Positions 9,887-18,273 of a stretch of 64,000 nt of DNA are shown one piece after another; the first letter of the stretch is position 1, and every line of letters begins with the position of its first letter. The DNA lies in NCBI GenBank assembly GCA_016720465.1, contig JADKKO010000002.1, positions 412,001-476,000 on the forward strand, read 5' to 3'. The translations under genes were made by a program, and so were the position numbers. Source of the stretch: Holophagaceae bacterium. GTDB taxonomy: Bacteria; Acidobacteriota; Holophagae; Holophagales; Holophagaceae. The notes below the pieces were generated by a model that saw only the letters and a program-made list of their open reading frames with translations, ran no database searches and was not told the DNA's origin.

Positions 9887-10446
9887 ACATCAAAGCTTCT
9901 TCATATTCCCGATACCCGAAATATTAATGCATTTAATTTCCTAGTTGGTTGGCTTGGGTCCTGGCCGGGAACCGTCGGCGACCCCGAAGTAGAACCTGAA
10001 AGGATTTCTTGGCACATTGGCTGAAATCCGGTCCGATTAATTGTTTGTAAGTATTTATAATAGTTATGATAACGATATTATCGCCACGGCGAGTGGATCC
10101 TTGTGGCGGTCGGTTCCCGACCATTGCGCTCCGGCTTTTGAATCCTCCCGGATGGGTCCGCGGGCCATTTTCGGCCCTTGACAGGTAAATTTCATGAGAC
10201 AATTACCCTTGTTGGTACCAAGGAAAAAACGTAGATTACTGTAGGCTTATTTTGCCCTGCGGGTCCAATTCTTCGGACTTCCATCAGGTTCAATCTTCCG
10301 CCTCGAACCGGTCTTTCCAGTGCCGCCCGTCACACCTTCCACACCCCAAGGCGCCAAGCCGCTCTTGATGGGTCACCCCTCCATTGGAGGGCGAGCCCCT
10401 CGGTTCCACGGTCACCCCCACCTTTCCTGAGCTTCCCGAGGAAATC
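9887..10446. other. Long AT-rich intergenic region upstream of the Asp-box/Ig protein gene
   Basis: This 560-nt stretch has no convincing gene. It is clearly more AT-rich than its surroundings between about 9890 and 10260. It holds a TATAAT at 10056-10061, an inverted repeat GATAACGATATTATC at 10068-10082, a tight hairpin GGTCGG-ttc-CCGACC at 10108-10122 and a TTGACA at 10178-10183 whose matching -10 is poor. The likely function is promoter plus a long leader for the secreted protein that starts at 10447. No known riboswitch consensus was recognised. Confidence 0.5.
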
Positions 10447-13400
10447 ATGTTCAACCCACGCGCACTCTTCACCCTTGCTGCTTTCGGCGCGGCCTCGGCC
10501 CTTTTCGGCGGCAATGCCCTCCTGCCCCAGGAACTGGCGCCGCAGGAGACCCTTGAAGCCTCCAGCCGCGGGTCGCTCCCTTCCCAGGACATCGTGGTCT
10601 CCACGGGTGACCTGACCGGGTCAAATTCCAAAATCGACAAGAGCGGCAAGAAGCCCAAGATCGACAATGCCGCCGGCCGCCTGGACTGGTGGCGGGAACG
10701 GCTGGGCGGCGATCTCACACCCGAGTTCATGGCGCGGCTCATGCGCGAAGCGGAGCTGCAACGGTTGCTCTACCCGGACCAGTTCCACCCCGAGGGCGAT
10801 GCACCGAGAATGCTTCCGGAAGGCATCGCGCTCCCCCTGGCGGTCGCCGGGACTACCTGGACCAATCTCGGACCAACCAAATCCAACAAGATCCAGAACG
10901 GGATCACGCTGAACAGAGTGAATAGCGGGCGCCTGCGCACCATCCTCCCGGATCCAGCCAACGCCAACATCCTCTATGTGCTTACCTCCGGCGGCGGTCT
11001 ATGGAAGACCACCGACCTCCTGGACACCACCCCGACCTGGCGCTGCCTCACCGATCGGGTGGGAAGCGATATGGGGGGCGCCGCCGCCTTCGGCAAGATC
11101 AAGAGCGGAACCGGCGCCACGCTCTATCTGGGGCTGGGGGATGCCTTCGACAATGGCGTCGGCGGTTTCGTCGTGAAATCCTCGGATGCCGGAAACACCT
11201 GGTCTCCGGCCATCCAATTGACGGGAACCGTGGGCCCCACCACCTACACCGCCACCAAGATCCTGGATCTCAAGGTCGATGACACCGGGGCCAGCGATAT
11301 CGTCCTGGTGGGCACCAACGTCGGGCTGTTCCGGTCCACGAACAGCGGCGCCACCTTCACTCTGGTCAACAACGCGGTCTTCAACGGCAAGTATGTGTGG
11401 AGCCTCGTGCGCACTGGAGCGAACACCTGGATCGCCTCCACCGAGGATTTCGTCAATGGCACCGCGGGCTCGATTCTGCGAAGCACCGATGGCGGTGCAA
11501 TCTGGTCACCAATTACAGGTCCGATCGTCGGCGCCGGCCGCATGACCCTCGCCAGCGCCGCCCCGGGAGAACTCATCGTCTACTGCTTCGCGGCCGATAC
11601 GGGCGATGGCGCCCAGTTGGACCTGTTCCGTTCCACCAATGGTGGGCAGACCTGGACCGGGACCGCCACGGATACCAGCACTGCCCCCTCGAACCCGAAC
11701 GCAGAACAGGGCGACAACGACTATATGCAGCAGCAACCCTGGTACAACCATCTCCTGTTGGTGGATCCCATCGACGGCGCCCGCAACACGGTCTATGTGG
11801 GCGGGCAATTAAGCTTGGCCAAGAACACCAATGGCGGCGCCACGGGGGGCTCTGCGGCCACCCAGTGGAAAGTGCTCACCAACTGGCTTGCCCAGTTCGG
11901 CCTCCCCTATGCCCATGCGGACTTCCACTGCGCGGCGACATCGGACGCGGGGGGCACCCACCGCATCTTCATCGGCAACGATGGCGGGCTCTTCGTCTCA
12001 ACGAATGGCGGAACAACCTGGGATGACACCAAGAACGTGGGCATCATCAGCCACCTGGTTTTCGCCATGGCTTCCGGCCCCCTAAACAACTGCGATGCCA
12101 ACAGCGTGCTCATGGGCCTGCAGGACAATGGCACCCACAACCGCATTGGAGCTACGTCGGTCTTCGACCAGACCAATGGCGGCGACGGCTTCGGCGTGGG
12201 CTGGAGCCAGGCGACCAATGCTGCTTCCCTCAGTTCATACGTCTATAACAACATCTATCGCTGCACCTCAAATCCGCCGGATGACCAATCGAAATTTGGT
12301 ATCCCCCCGTTTACACCTAACTTTTCAGGCGGGCTTGGCACCCTGAGCGGGGCCAGCTACTACTTCGTCACCCCCATCATTACCGCACCCTTCGGTGCCG
12401 ACCCCACGGGCACTGTCTTCTACACCTACAGCAACACCGGCGCTGGCACGAATTCAAAGAAGATCTTCATGACTTCCGGCGGCGGCAACTGGACCTCCCT
12501 CGGCACCTTGCCGTCGCCCACGGGTCCTGGCTCTCAGGTAGGCGTTCGGGCCGTTAGCCACGGGGTGGGACTGCACCCCACGGATGGCAACCGCATTGCC
12601 GCGGCCTGCAATGCCGGCTACGTGATCACCACCACCAACGCCGGCAGTCTCTGGACCGCCCGGGATCTTATCGGGACGGTTCCCGCGTCCGGTGCCCGCA
12701 CTTGGCAGGGCTTCAATTCCAGCGTGGCCTGGGTGGACAACAACACCCTATTCGCGTGTTCAGAATCCACCGGGGCGGACTCCATCCATGTGGTCAAATC
12801 CACGGATGGCGGCGCTAATTGGGCGGCCTCTGAGAATGGACTGCCTGATTTGCCGGTGGTCAAAATCGTGGCCGATCCCGGCGATGCCAACACGCTTTAT
12901 GCGGCCACCTGGCTCGGCGTCTACCGCACCACCGATCAGGGCGCCAACTGGAGCCTCTTTGGCGCCGGCCTGCCCCAGGCCCTGGTATCCGACCTCTACA
13001 TCCATCCCACCAGCTCCTTCCTCCGGGCCTCCATCTATGGGCGGGGCATCTGGCAGGTGGGGCCCACACCCACCTACTCGGCACCTATCATCAGTGTGCA
13101 GCCCACGGGCGGATCTTTCACCCCGCCCGCAGGCTTCAGCCTGAGCGCAACGGTCCCCAGCACCTATCCCGCCGCAACCTACCAGTGGCGGCGCAATGGC
13201 GTGAATCTCGTCAATGGTGGTGGGATTTCCGGCGCCACAACTCCTACCCTCACACTCTCCTCTACCACTTGCGCCAGCGCTGGCGACTATACGCTCGCGG
13301 CCACCAACTGCGCCGGAACAACCGTCAGCAGCATCGCAACCATGACCAGTGCTGGGGCCGCGCCGCCGTTGATCACCACCCACCCGCCTAACACAGAGTA

Positions 13401-14439
13401 CGCCACTGGAAACGCTTTCACCCTTTCAGTGGTTGCATCAGGTTCGGGCCTTACTTATCGGTGGACCCGTAACGGAACGAACCTGGTGAACGGCACCCAG
13501 ACCCCATCCACATGGGTGGTCGCCGGGGCCACCGGGGCCACGCTTAGCATCACGAATGCCCGTGGTGCAACCGCAGGCACGTTCGCCTGCGTGGTCACCA
13601 ACTCCGCCGGTTGCAGCACCACAAGCAACAACGCCACCGTTATTAGTCAGTCAAATCAGGGCAATGTGGCTCCAAACATTTGCACAAACCCCGTGGATGT
13701 GACGGTGAATGCTCCCACAAGCGCTTCCTTCACGGTCACGGCAGGCGGCGGCCGCGTCGATGCTTCTGGCAGGACCTTCACCTTCCAGTGGCGCAAGAAC
13801 GGCGTGAACCTCACGAACGTAGCCCCCTATACCGGGGCGGTCGTCACAGTGGCTTCGACCACCAACAACAAGATGAATTCCACGCTCACCATCAATCCGA
13901 CTTCTGAAAGCTTGTCTGGCAGCATTTACGACTGCCGGGTCACCACGTCTTCAAGCGCCAGTGTTCCCGTTATTTGCGCCGGGGCAAAACTGACAGTCAA
14001 CCGCCGGTACACGCCTGCTACTGCCGTCAGCATCACACCCAGCCCAGCCCTGCCTGTGCCCACCGGGACTGCTGTCACCTTCACGGCAGTAGGCTCCGGC
14101 TCCGTCGCCATAGTCGGTGGCGCCCCTGCTCCAGCCGCCGCCTACCAGTACCAATTCTGGTTCTACATCGACGACAACCTCGGCTGGACCATGGTGCAGG
14201 ATTATGGCGTGGGAAACAGTTACACCATGCCCGCGACCACCCAGCCGGGCACCTACGGCATCGGCGTGGATTGCCGGACCAGCCCCTCGGTGCTCTGGGA
14301 TGTCTTCAACGCGATCAATATCTTCACGGTCACCCCGATCATCGGGCCCGGTGGCTCCGCGCCGAGCATCCTCGCACCCCGATCCAACGACCGGCCCGAG
14401 TTCAACGGCGGCCGAGCTTCCATCACGATCAACCAGTAG
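10447..14439 (+). CDS. Secreted Asp-box (BNR/VPS10-like) propeller protein with Ig-like repeats
   Basis: Large exported protein of 1330 aa. A signal peptide (MFNPRALFTLAAFGAASALFGGNA) follows a GAGGAAATC-ATG start. Residues of about 140 to 875 form sialidase/sortilin-like beta-propellers with at least seven Asp-box motifs, for example KSSDAGNTW, RSTNSGATF, RSTDGGAIW, RSTNGGQTW, STNGGTTW, KSTDGGANW and RTTDQGANW. About residues 879-1190 hold three Ig-like domains marked by YQWRRNGVNL, YRWTRNGTNL and FQWRKNGVNL. A last beta domain follows to the C-terminus. There is no sorting signal, LPXTG or membrane anchor. Function is unknown: Asp-box propellers occur in glycosidases and in adhesion or binding proteins, and no sialidase catalytic set was identified. 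A strong hairpin follows the stop. Confidence 0.85.
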   Translation: MFNPRALFTLAAFGAASALFGGNALLPQELAPQETLEASSRGSLPSQDIVVSTGDLTGSNSKIDKSGKKPKIDNAAGRLDWWRERLGGDLTPEFMARLMREAELQRLLYPDQFHPEGDAPRMLPEGIALPLAVAGTTWTNLGPTKSNKIQNGITLNRVNSGRLRTILPDPANANILYVLTSGGGLWKTTDLLDTTPTWRCLTDRVGSDMGGAAAFGKIKSGTGATLYLGLGDAFDNGVGGFVVKSSDAGNTWSPAIQLTGTVGPTTYTATKILDLKVDDTGASDIVLVGTNVGLFRSTNSGATFTLVNNAVFNGKYVWSLVRTGANTWIASTEDFVNGTAGSILRSTDGGAIWSPITGPIVGAGRMTLASAAPGELIVYCFAADTGDGAQLDLFRSTNGGQTWTGTATDTSTAPSNPNAEQGDNDYMQQQPWYNHLLLVDPIDGARNTVYVGGQLSLAKNTNGGATGGSAATQWKVLTNWLAQFGLPYAHADFHCAATSDAGGTHRIFIGNDGGLFVSTNGGTTWDDTKNVGIISHLVFAMASGPLNNCDANSVLMGLQDNGTHNRIGATSVFDQTNGGDGFGVGWSQATNAASLSSYVYNNIYRCTSNPPDDQSKFGIPPFTPNFSGGLGTLSGASYYFVTPIITAPFGADPTGTVFYTYSNTGAGTNSKKIFMTSGGGNWTSLGTLPSPTGPGSQVGVRAVSHGVGLHPTDGNRIAAACNAGYVITTTNAGSLWTARDLIGTVPASGARTWQGFNSSVAWVDNNTLFACSESTGADSIHVVKSTDGGANWAASENGLPDLPVVKIVADPGDANTLYAATWLGVYRTTDQGANWSLFGAGLPQALVSDLYIHPTSSFLRASIYGRGIWQVGPTPTYSAPIISVQPTGGSFTPPAGFSLSATVPSTYPAATYQWRRNGVNLVNGGGISGATTPTLTLSSTTCASAGDYTLAATNCAGTTVSSIATMTSAGAAPPLITTHPPNTEYATGNAFTLSVVASGSGLTYRWTRNGTNLVNGTQTPSTWVVAGATGATLSITNARGATAGTFACVVTNSAGCSTTSNNATVISQSNQGNVAPNICTNPVDVTVNAPTSASFTVTAGGGRVDASGRTFTFQWRKNGVNLTNVAPYTGAVVTVASTTNNKMNSTLTINPTSESLSGSIYDCRVTTSSSASVPVICAGAKLTVNRRYTPATAVSITPSPALPVPTGTAVTFTAVGSGSVAIVGGAPAPAAAYQYQFWFYIDDNLGWTMVQDYGVGNSYTMPATTQPGTYGIGVDCRTSPSVLWDVFNAINIFTVTPIIGPGGSAPSILAPRSNDRPEFNGGRASITINQ

Positions 14440-14445
14440 GATCCA

Positions 14446-14476
14446 CCCGGAGGGCCGCTCGCTTCAGCCCTCCGGG
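14446..14476 (+). terminator. Hairpin terminator between Asp-box protein gene and lasso cluster
   Basis: A perfect 10-bp stem, CCCGGAGGGC (14446-14455) and GCCCTCCGGG (14467-14476), with an 11-nt loop starts 6 nt after the stop codon. Only a weak T-containing stretch follows (CCCTTTCATC). It insulates the lasso cluster from the upstream gene. Confidence 0.65.
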
Positions 14477-14623
14477 AGCCCTTTCATCGGGGGCCTTGCG
14501 GTGGCCCCACCGGAGCTGATCGGGAGCGCCGTGTTGGCGCGTCGTATACTTCCAGCAGAATTTGATGATCGGCGTCGTGGGCAGGCTCGGTTTGGCTCCT
14601 CGGCCGGTGGATTCGAGGAGCGA

Positions 14624-15556
14624 GTGTTCCATTACCGGGCCTATGAGCTGAACATCGCTTCCGAGATCGAGTTCCCAGAACTCGAAGGCCGGGCTGCGGG
14701 AACAGGGATTCCTGATGTGGTGGTTTCGGTCCTCGAAGCCCTGCCAAGCCTGCCCGATGCCACGCACTCGGATGCCTGGTGGCAGGTCTCTCCTTCGGCC
14801 TTCCGCATGGAGGTGAAGGATATTGCGGTGTATCAGGTCGAGGAGGGGCGGCGGATCTTTGTCGATCCTGCACACTCCGCGGACCCGGCCGAGGTCCGGG
14901 TCTTCTTGTTGGGTTCGGCCATGGGAGCCCTGCTATATCAAAGGGGCATCTTCTCCCTCCATGGCAGCGCGGTGGAAACGCCCTGGGGGGCCATGGTGTT
15001 CGTGGGGCCTTCGGGCATCGGCAAATCCACCCTGGCGGCCCACTTCCATCGCGCCGGGCAGCGGTTGATCGCCGATGATGTCTGCGCTATCGCGCGGGAT
15101 GGCGGCGGAAGGCTCCAGGTGCTGCCAGCCTTCCCCCATCTGCGGCTGAAATCAGACGCGGTGGATCGGCTCTATGGAGCGGGTTCATCTGCGCCCCCGT
15201 CCCGCTTCGATGTGGACAAATTCGTTCTTCCTCTGGGTGAAGGCCACGCTTCGGCGCCAGTGCCCCTGGGCATCGTGCACCTGTTGATGGATGCGGATAG
15301 CGGGGATCCAACGCTGGTCGCGCTCCGGGGCTTCGAGAGCATCCAGGCCCTGGCAGACAACCTGTACCGCCCCTACTTTTTGCAGGGAATGCAGACCCGC
15401 GGGGAAGTGCTGCGGCTGGCGGGGGAGATCGCCCGGTCGGCGGAAGTCGTCCAGCTATCCCGGCGACGGGATGCGGCCCACCTCGACACGCTCGTCCGTT
15501 GGCTTGAACATGGGTGGGAAGGGTGGTCCCGCCCCTCCAAGTCCCTGGAACCCTGA
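14624..15556 (+). CDS. HPr-kinase-like lasso peptide kinase (precursor C-terminal Ser kinase family)
   Basis: Predicted ATP-dependent kinase of about 310 aa, related to HPr kinase/phosphorylase. The P-loop GPSGIGKST covers residues 128-136 and is followed by LIADDVCAI, the acidic metal-binding segment of the HprK fold. The N-terminal motif FHYRAYELNIASEIEFPEL is typical of the kinases found in lasso and related RiPP clusters. The start is placed at GTG 14624 (GAGGAG three nt before it); a longer in-frame GTG at 14531 is possible. A TATACT at 14545-14550 could be a -10 element. Established knowledge: homologues such as those of the paeninodin-type clusters phosphorylate the C-terminal Ser of the precursor. 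The precursor encoded at 18274 ends in Ser. The stop overlaps the next start (TGATG), so the genes are coupled. Confidence 0.82.
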   Translation: MFHYRAYELNIASEIEFPELEGRAAGTGIPDVVVSVLEALPSLPDATHSDAWWQVSPSAFRMEVKDIAVYQVEEGRRIFVDPAHSADPAEVRVFLLGSAMGALLYQRGIFSLHGSAVETPWGAMVFVGPSGIGKSTLAAHFHRAGQRLIADDVCAIARDGGGRLQVLPAFPHLRLKSDAVDRLYGAGSSAPPSRFDVDKFVLPLGEGHASAPVPLGIVHLLMDADSGDPTLVALRGFESIQALADNLYRPYFLQGMQTRGEVLRLAGEIARSAEVVQLSRRRDAAHLDTLVRWLEHGWEGWSRPSKSLEP

Positions 15557-15840
15557 TGCAACCTTTGCGCCCTGACACCATCCTGGCCCGCTCGGCCAAG
15601 CCCCTTTCTGCGGACCTGCACGACGAGACGGTCCTGATGAGCCTCGAATCCGGCAGCTACTACGGTCTGGAGGGCACGGCCCGGCGGATCTGGGAGCTGC
15701 TGGCAACCCCCCGCACGCTATCCAGCCTGGGCGAGCAGTTGGCGAAGGAATACCAGGTGGACCCCGGTCAGTGCGCGGTGGAGATTCGGCCCTTCATCGA
15801 CGAGATGCGGCGGGAGGGGCTGCTGGTGGCTGATCCTTGA
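15556..15840 (+). CDS. Lasso peptide B1 protein, PqqD-like RiPP recognition element
   Basis: PqqD-family protein of 94 aa that binds the leader peptide and delivers the precursor to the protease (B2) and cyclase (C). It contains the expected winged-helix/beta features: ETVLMSLESGSYYGLEGTA, then RRIWELLATPRTLSSL, then VEIRPFIDEMRREGLL. The start is ATG 15556, which shares its A with the TGA of the kinase gene; a longer frame begins at 15514 but has no reason to be used. The stop TGA again shares a base with the ATG of B2. A separate B1 and B2, instead of one fused B protein, is the usual arrangement outside proteobacterial MccJ25-type clusters. Confidence 0.9.
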   Translation: MQPLRPDTILARSAKPLSADLHDETVLMSLESGSYYGLEGTARRIWELLATPRTLSSLGEQLAKEYQVDPGQCAVEIRPFIDEMRREGLLVADP

Positions 15841-16298
15841 TGGCCCTGCCCGCCATGGATTGGCGCCGCTACCGGGCCCTTCCGCCCGCCAGGCGGCGGT
15901 TGTTGAGGGAGGCGCTGGCCAGCCTGTTCCTGGCCCGGGCCGCCCTCGCTTTCGTCCCCTTCCGGCGCCTGGCGGCCGGGTTGGGCGAGATGGACACCGA
16001 CAGCGCTGCCGAAATTCCGGAAGCGCAAGGGCAGGTGGCGGCGGACATCGCCTGGGCGATCCAGGCCACGGCCAGCCGCGTGCCCTGGGACAGCCGCTGC
16101 CTCGCCCAGGCCATGGCGGGTTATCGGATGCTGTGGAAGCGCGGCATTCCGTCGACTGTGTATTTCGGCGTGAAGAAGGATCCCCAAGCGCCATTCAGCG
16201 CCCACGCCTGGCTGCGTTGCGGGGCTTTCATCGTCACCGGCGAGGCAGGCCATGCGGACTACCGTGTGCTCTGCCGATTCTCCAGGCCTATTCCATGA
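15840..16298 (+). CDS. Lasso peptide B2 protein, transglutaminase-like leader protease
   Basis: Cysteine protease of 152 aa with a transglutaminase-like fold that removes the lasso leader. The catalytic Cys87 lies in DSRCLAQAMAGYRML and His122 in FSAHAWLRCG, the two signature blocks of B2 (CL..a....L and aHAWv). The segment RGIPSTVYFGVKK between them is also family-typical. The ATG at 15840 shares its A with the B1 stop (TGATG); a TTG one codon earlier is in frame. The 3' end overlaps the cyclase gene by 4 nt (ATGA). The tight overlaps in the kinase-B1-B2-C run indicate one transcript. Confidence 0.9.
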   Translation: MALPAMDWRRYRALPPARRRLLREALASLFLARAALAFVPFRRLAAGLGEMDTDSAAEIPEAQGQVAADIAWAIQATASRVPWDSRCLAQAMAGYRMLWKRGIPSTVYFGVKKDPQAPFSAHAWLRCGAFIVTGEAGHADYRVLCRFSRPIP

Positions 16299-18211
16299 GC
16301 GGCATCTTCGGCATCTTCCGTTTCGATGAGGCCCCCGTGCGCCGGTCAGACCTCGATTGCATGTCCGAAGCCATGGCTTTTTATGGGGCCGACGGCGGAG
16401 GCATCTGGCTGGGGGAAGGCCCGGGCGCCCGGGTCGGGCTCGGCAGCCGCCTCCGGCACGTGACGCCGGAGGACGCCTTCGAATCTCAGCCCCTCGCGGC
16501 AGAAAACGAAACGCTGGTCGCCGCCGGGCGCCTGGACAACCGGGATGAACTCCTGGAGGCCTTCGGAATTCCGGCTGTCGAAGCCGCCGAAATGCCGGAC
16601 AGCGCGCTGATCCTTCGCGCGCACCGGAGATGGGGCGAGGCCTGCGTCGACCATCTGGCGGGCGACTGGTCCTTCGCGGTGTGGGATGACCGGGAACAGC
16701 GCCTCCTGGTGGCCCGGGACCACCACGGCAACACCGGCCTCTACTGGCACCAGGATGCCCATCGCCTGGTCTTCGCCACCAGCCTGAAGGCGCTGTTGGC
16801 CCATTCCGACACGCCGAAGCGTCCCGATTTGTTCAAGGTGGCCCAGATCCTCACTTCCTGGTCCGGAGACGGGTTCCGCACTGCCTATGAGGACCTCAAG
16901 TCCCTTCCTCCCGCCCACCTCCTGAAGGTGTCCCGGTCCGGCGCCGGGCCGCGCAGGTACTGGTTCCCCGAATCCGCGGGGCCTTTGTGGCTTCCAAGAA
17001 GCGAGGACTACTTGGAGCAGTTCCTGGAAGTCTACGGTTCCGCGGTGAAGGCTCGCCTCCGCAGCGCGAAACCTGTGGGTGCCACCCTCAGCGGGGGGCT
17101 TGACTCAGGTTCCGTCGTGGCCCTGGCGGGTCCCCTGCTGCGGGGGAGGGGGATGGAATTGGAAGCATTCACGTCGGTGCCCCGATTCGATGTCCAGTCA
17201 GCCCTCCGGCCCCACCAGATCGGGAATGAATGGGAACTGGCCCATGCCACGGCCCTCGTGGCTGGGGTGGGCGCCCACCTTCCTGTGGACGCCCAGGGCT
17301 TTGGGATCCTGGACTCCCTCCATCGCCAGGTGGAGATCCACGACGGCCCGGGCCATGCTGGCGCGAACTACCACTGGATGCTGGCGCTCCTGAACCTGGC
17401 GCGGGACCGGGGATTGGGCGTGGTCCTCACCGGACAGCAGGGCAACGCGACGGTTTCCAACTGCGGCGAAGCCTCGTGGTTCTGGTCCAGCCTGTTCAAG
17501 GGCAACCTCCGCGAGGCGTGGCGGGCGCTTTCCAGCTCCGAACCGAATCCCTGGCGGATATTCAGGCAACAGGTGTTGAGGCCGGCCATCAGGCCCACCC
17601 TGCAGGTATTCCGCCGCAGGCGGGCGATGGCTCAGGAGCTCTGGCTTTCGGAGTCGGCCCTGTCGCCTGCGCTCTCCCGGGAATTGCAGATGGCGGCCAG
17701 GATGGCCGAGGATGGGCATGACCCGACCTTCGGAAGTTTTCCGGAGCCCGAGAATCTGGTCATCCTCGGACTTGGGCGCAATGGCGTCGGCGCGATCTGG
17801 CACGAACTCGGCGCCGCCCACGGGCTTGAGGTCCGGGATCCAACGGCGGACCGACGGGTCATCGAATTCTGCCTGCGCCTGCCCGACTCCCAATCCCGGT
17901 CCCGCGGCCAGGACCGCATGCTCATCCGCAGGGCCATGGCGGGGCGCATGCCGGACAGGATCCTCCAGTCACGAGCTCTCGGCCTTCAGGCTTCGGATCT
18001 CGGCCTCAGGGTCCTGGCGGAGCGGCCCGGGCTCCTGGCAGCCCTGGAAGACATCTCGAACCACCCCGTCGCCAGCAGATGCCTCGTGGCCTCCCGGATG
18101 TCGAAAATCCTGGTGGACCTGGCTCCGGACAATGCCGCGGCGGCCTATCTGGATTGCGGTTGCGTCCTGCTGCGCGGGTTGAACGCAGGCCTGTTTTTAA
18201 GCAGGTTCTGA
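16295..18211 (+). CDS. Lasso macrolactam synthetase (C protein), asparagine-synthetase-like
   Basis: Predicted ATP-dependent cyclase of 638 aa that adenylates the ring Asp/Glu of the core and closes the macrolactam. The N-terminal half resembles a class II glutamine amidotransferase (SGIFGIFRF...ALILRAHRRWGEACVDHLAGDW), but residue 2 is Ser, not the nucleophilic Cys, so no glutaminase activity is expected; this loss is normal for lasso C proteins. The synthetase half carries the pyrophosphate loop SGGLDSGS at 266-273 and a C-terminal block (RSRGQDRMLIRRAMAGRMPD). It overlaps B2 by 4 nt and is followed after 62 nt by the precursor gene. A true asparagine synthetase is unlikely given the neighbours and the missing Cys. 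Confidence 0.9.
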   Translation: MSGIFGIFRFDEAPVRRSDLDCMSEAMAFYGADGGGIWLGEGPGARVGLGSRLRHVTPEDAFESQPLAAENETLVAAGRLDNRDELLEAFGIPAVEAAEMPDSALILRAHRRWGEACVDHLAGDWSFAVWDDREQRLLVARDHHGNTGLYWHQDAHRLVFATSLKALLAHSDTPKRPDLFKVAQILTSWSGDGFRTAYEDLKSLPPAHLLKVSRSGAGPRRYWFPESAGPLWLPRSEDYLEQFLEVYGSAVKARLRSAKPVGATLSGGLDSGSVVALAGPLLRGRGMELEAFTSVPRFDVQSALRPHQIGNEWELAHATALVAGVGAHLPVDAQGFGILDSLHRQVEIHDGPGHAGANYHWMLALLNLARDRGLGVVLTGQQGNATVSNCGEASWFWSSLFKGNLREAWRALSSSEPNPWRIFRQQVLRPAIRPTLQVFRRRRAMAQELWLSESALSPALSRELQMAARMAEDGHDPTFGSFPEPENLVILGLGRNGVGAIWHELGAAHGLEVRDPTADRRVIEFCLRLPDSQSRSRGQDRMLIRRAMAGRMPDRILQSRALGLQASDLGLRVLAERPGLLAALEDISNHPVASRCLVASRMSKILVDLAPDNAAAAYLDCGCVLLRGLNAGLFLSRF

Positions 18212-18273
18212 GGCCATCGCTTCCATTTATTTTGTTCCGGTTCCGCGCTAGAATATTCAAAGAGGGAATGGGC

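Noticed and set aside
10068..10082. GATAACGATATTATC as a Fur box
   Set aside because: It matches the GATAA/TTATC halves but not the 19-bp Fur consensus, and the downstream gene has no iron-related role. Kept only as an unexplained palindrome.
9933..10202. Minus-strand 89-codon frame in the 9.9-10.4 kb gap
   Set aside because: No ribosome binding site and no similarity recognised; it spans the AT-rich palindromes and is more likely promoter and leader DNA.
10178..10206. TTGACA (10178-10183) with AATTAC 17 nt downstream as a sigma-70 promoter
   Set aside because: The -35 is perfect but the -10 matches the consensus at only three positions; not strong enough to list as a promoter.
16295..18211. 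True glutamine-hydrolysing asparagine synthetase
   Set aside because: Residue 2 is Ser instead of Cys, and the gene overlaps a lasso B2 gene, so lasso cyclase is the better call.
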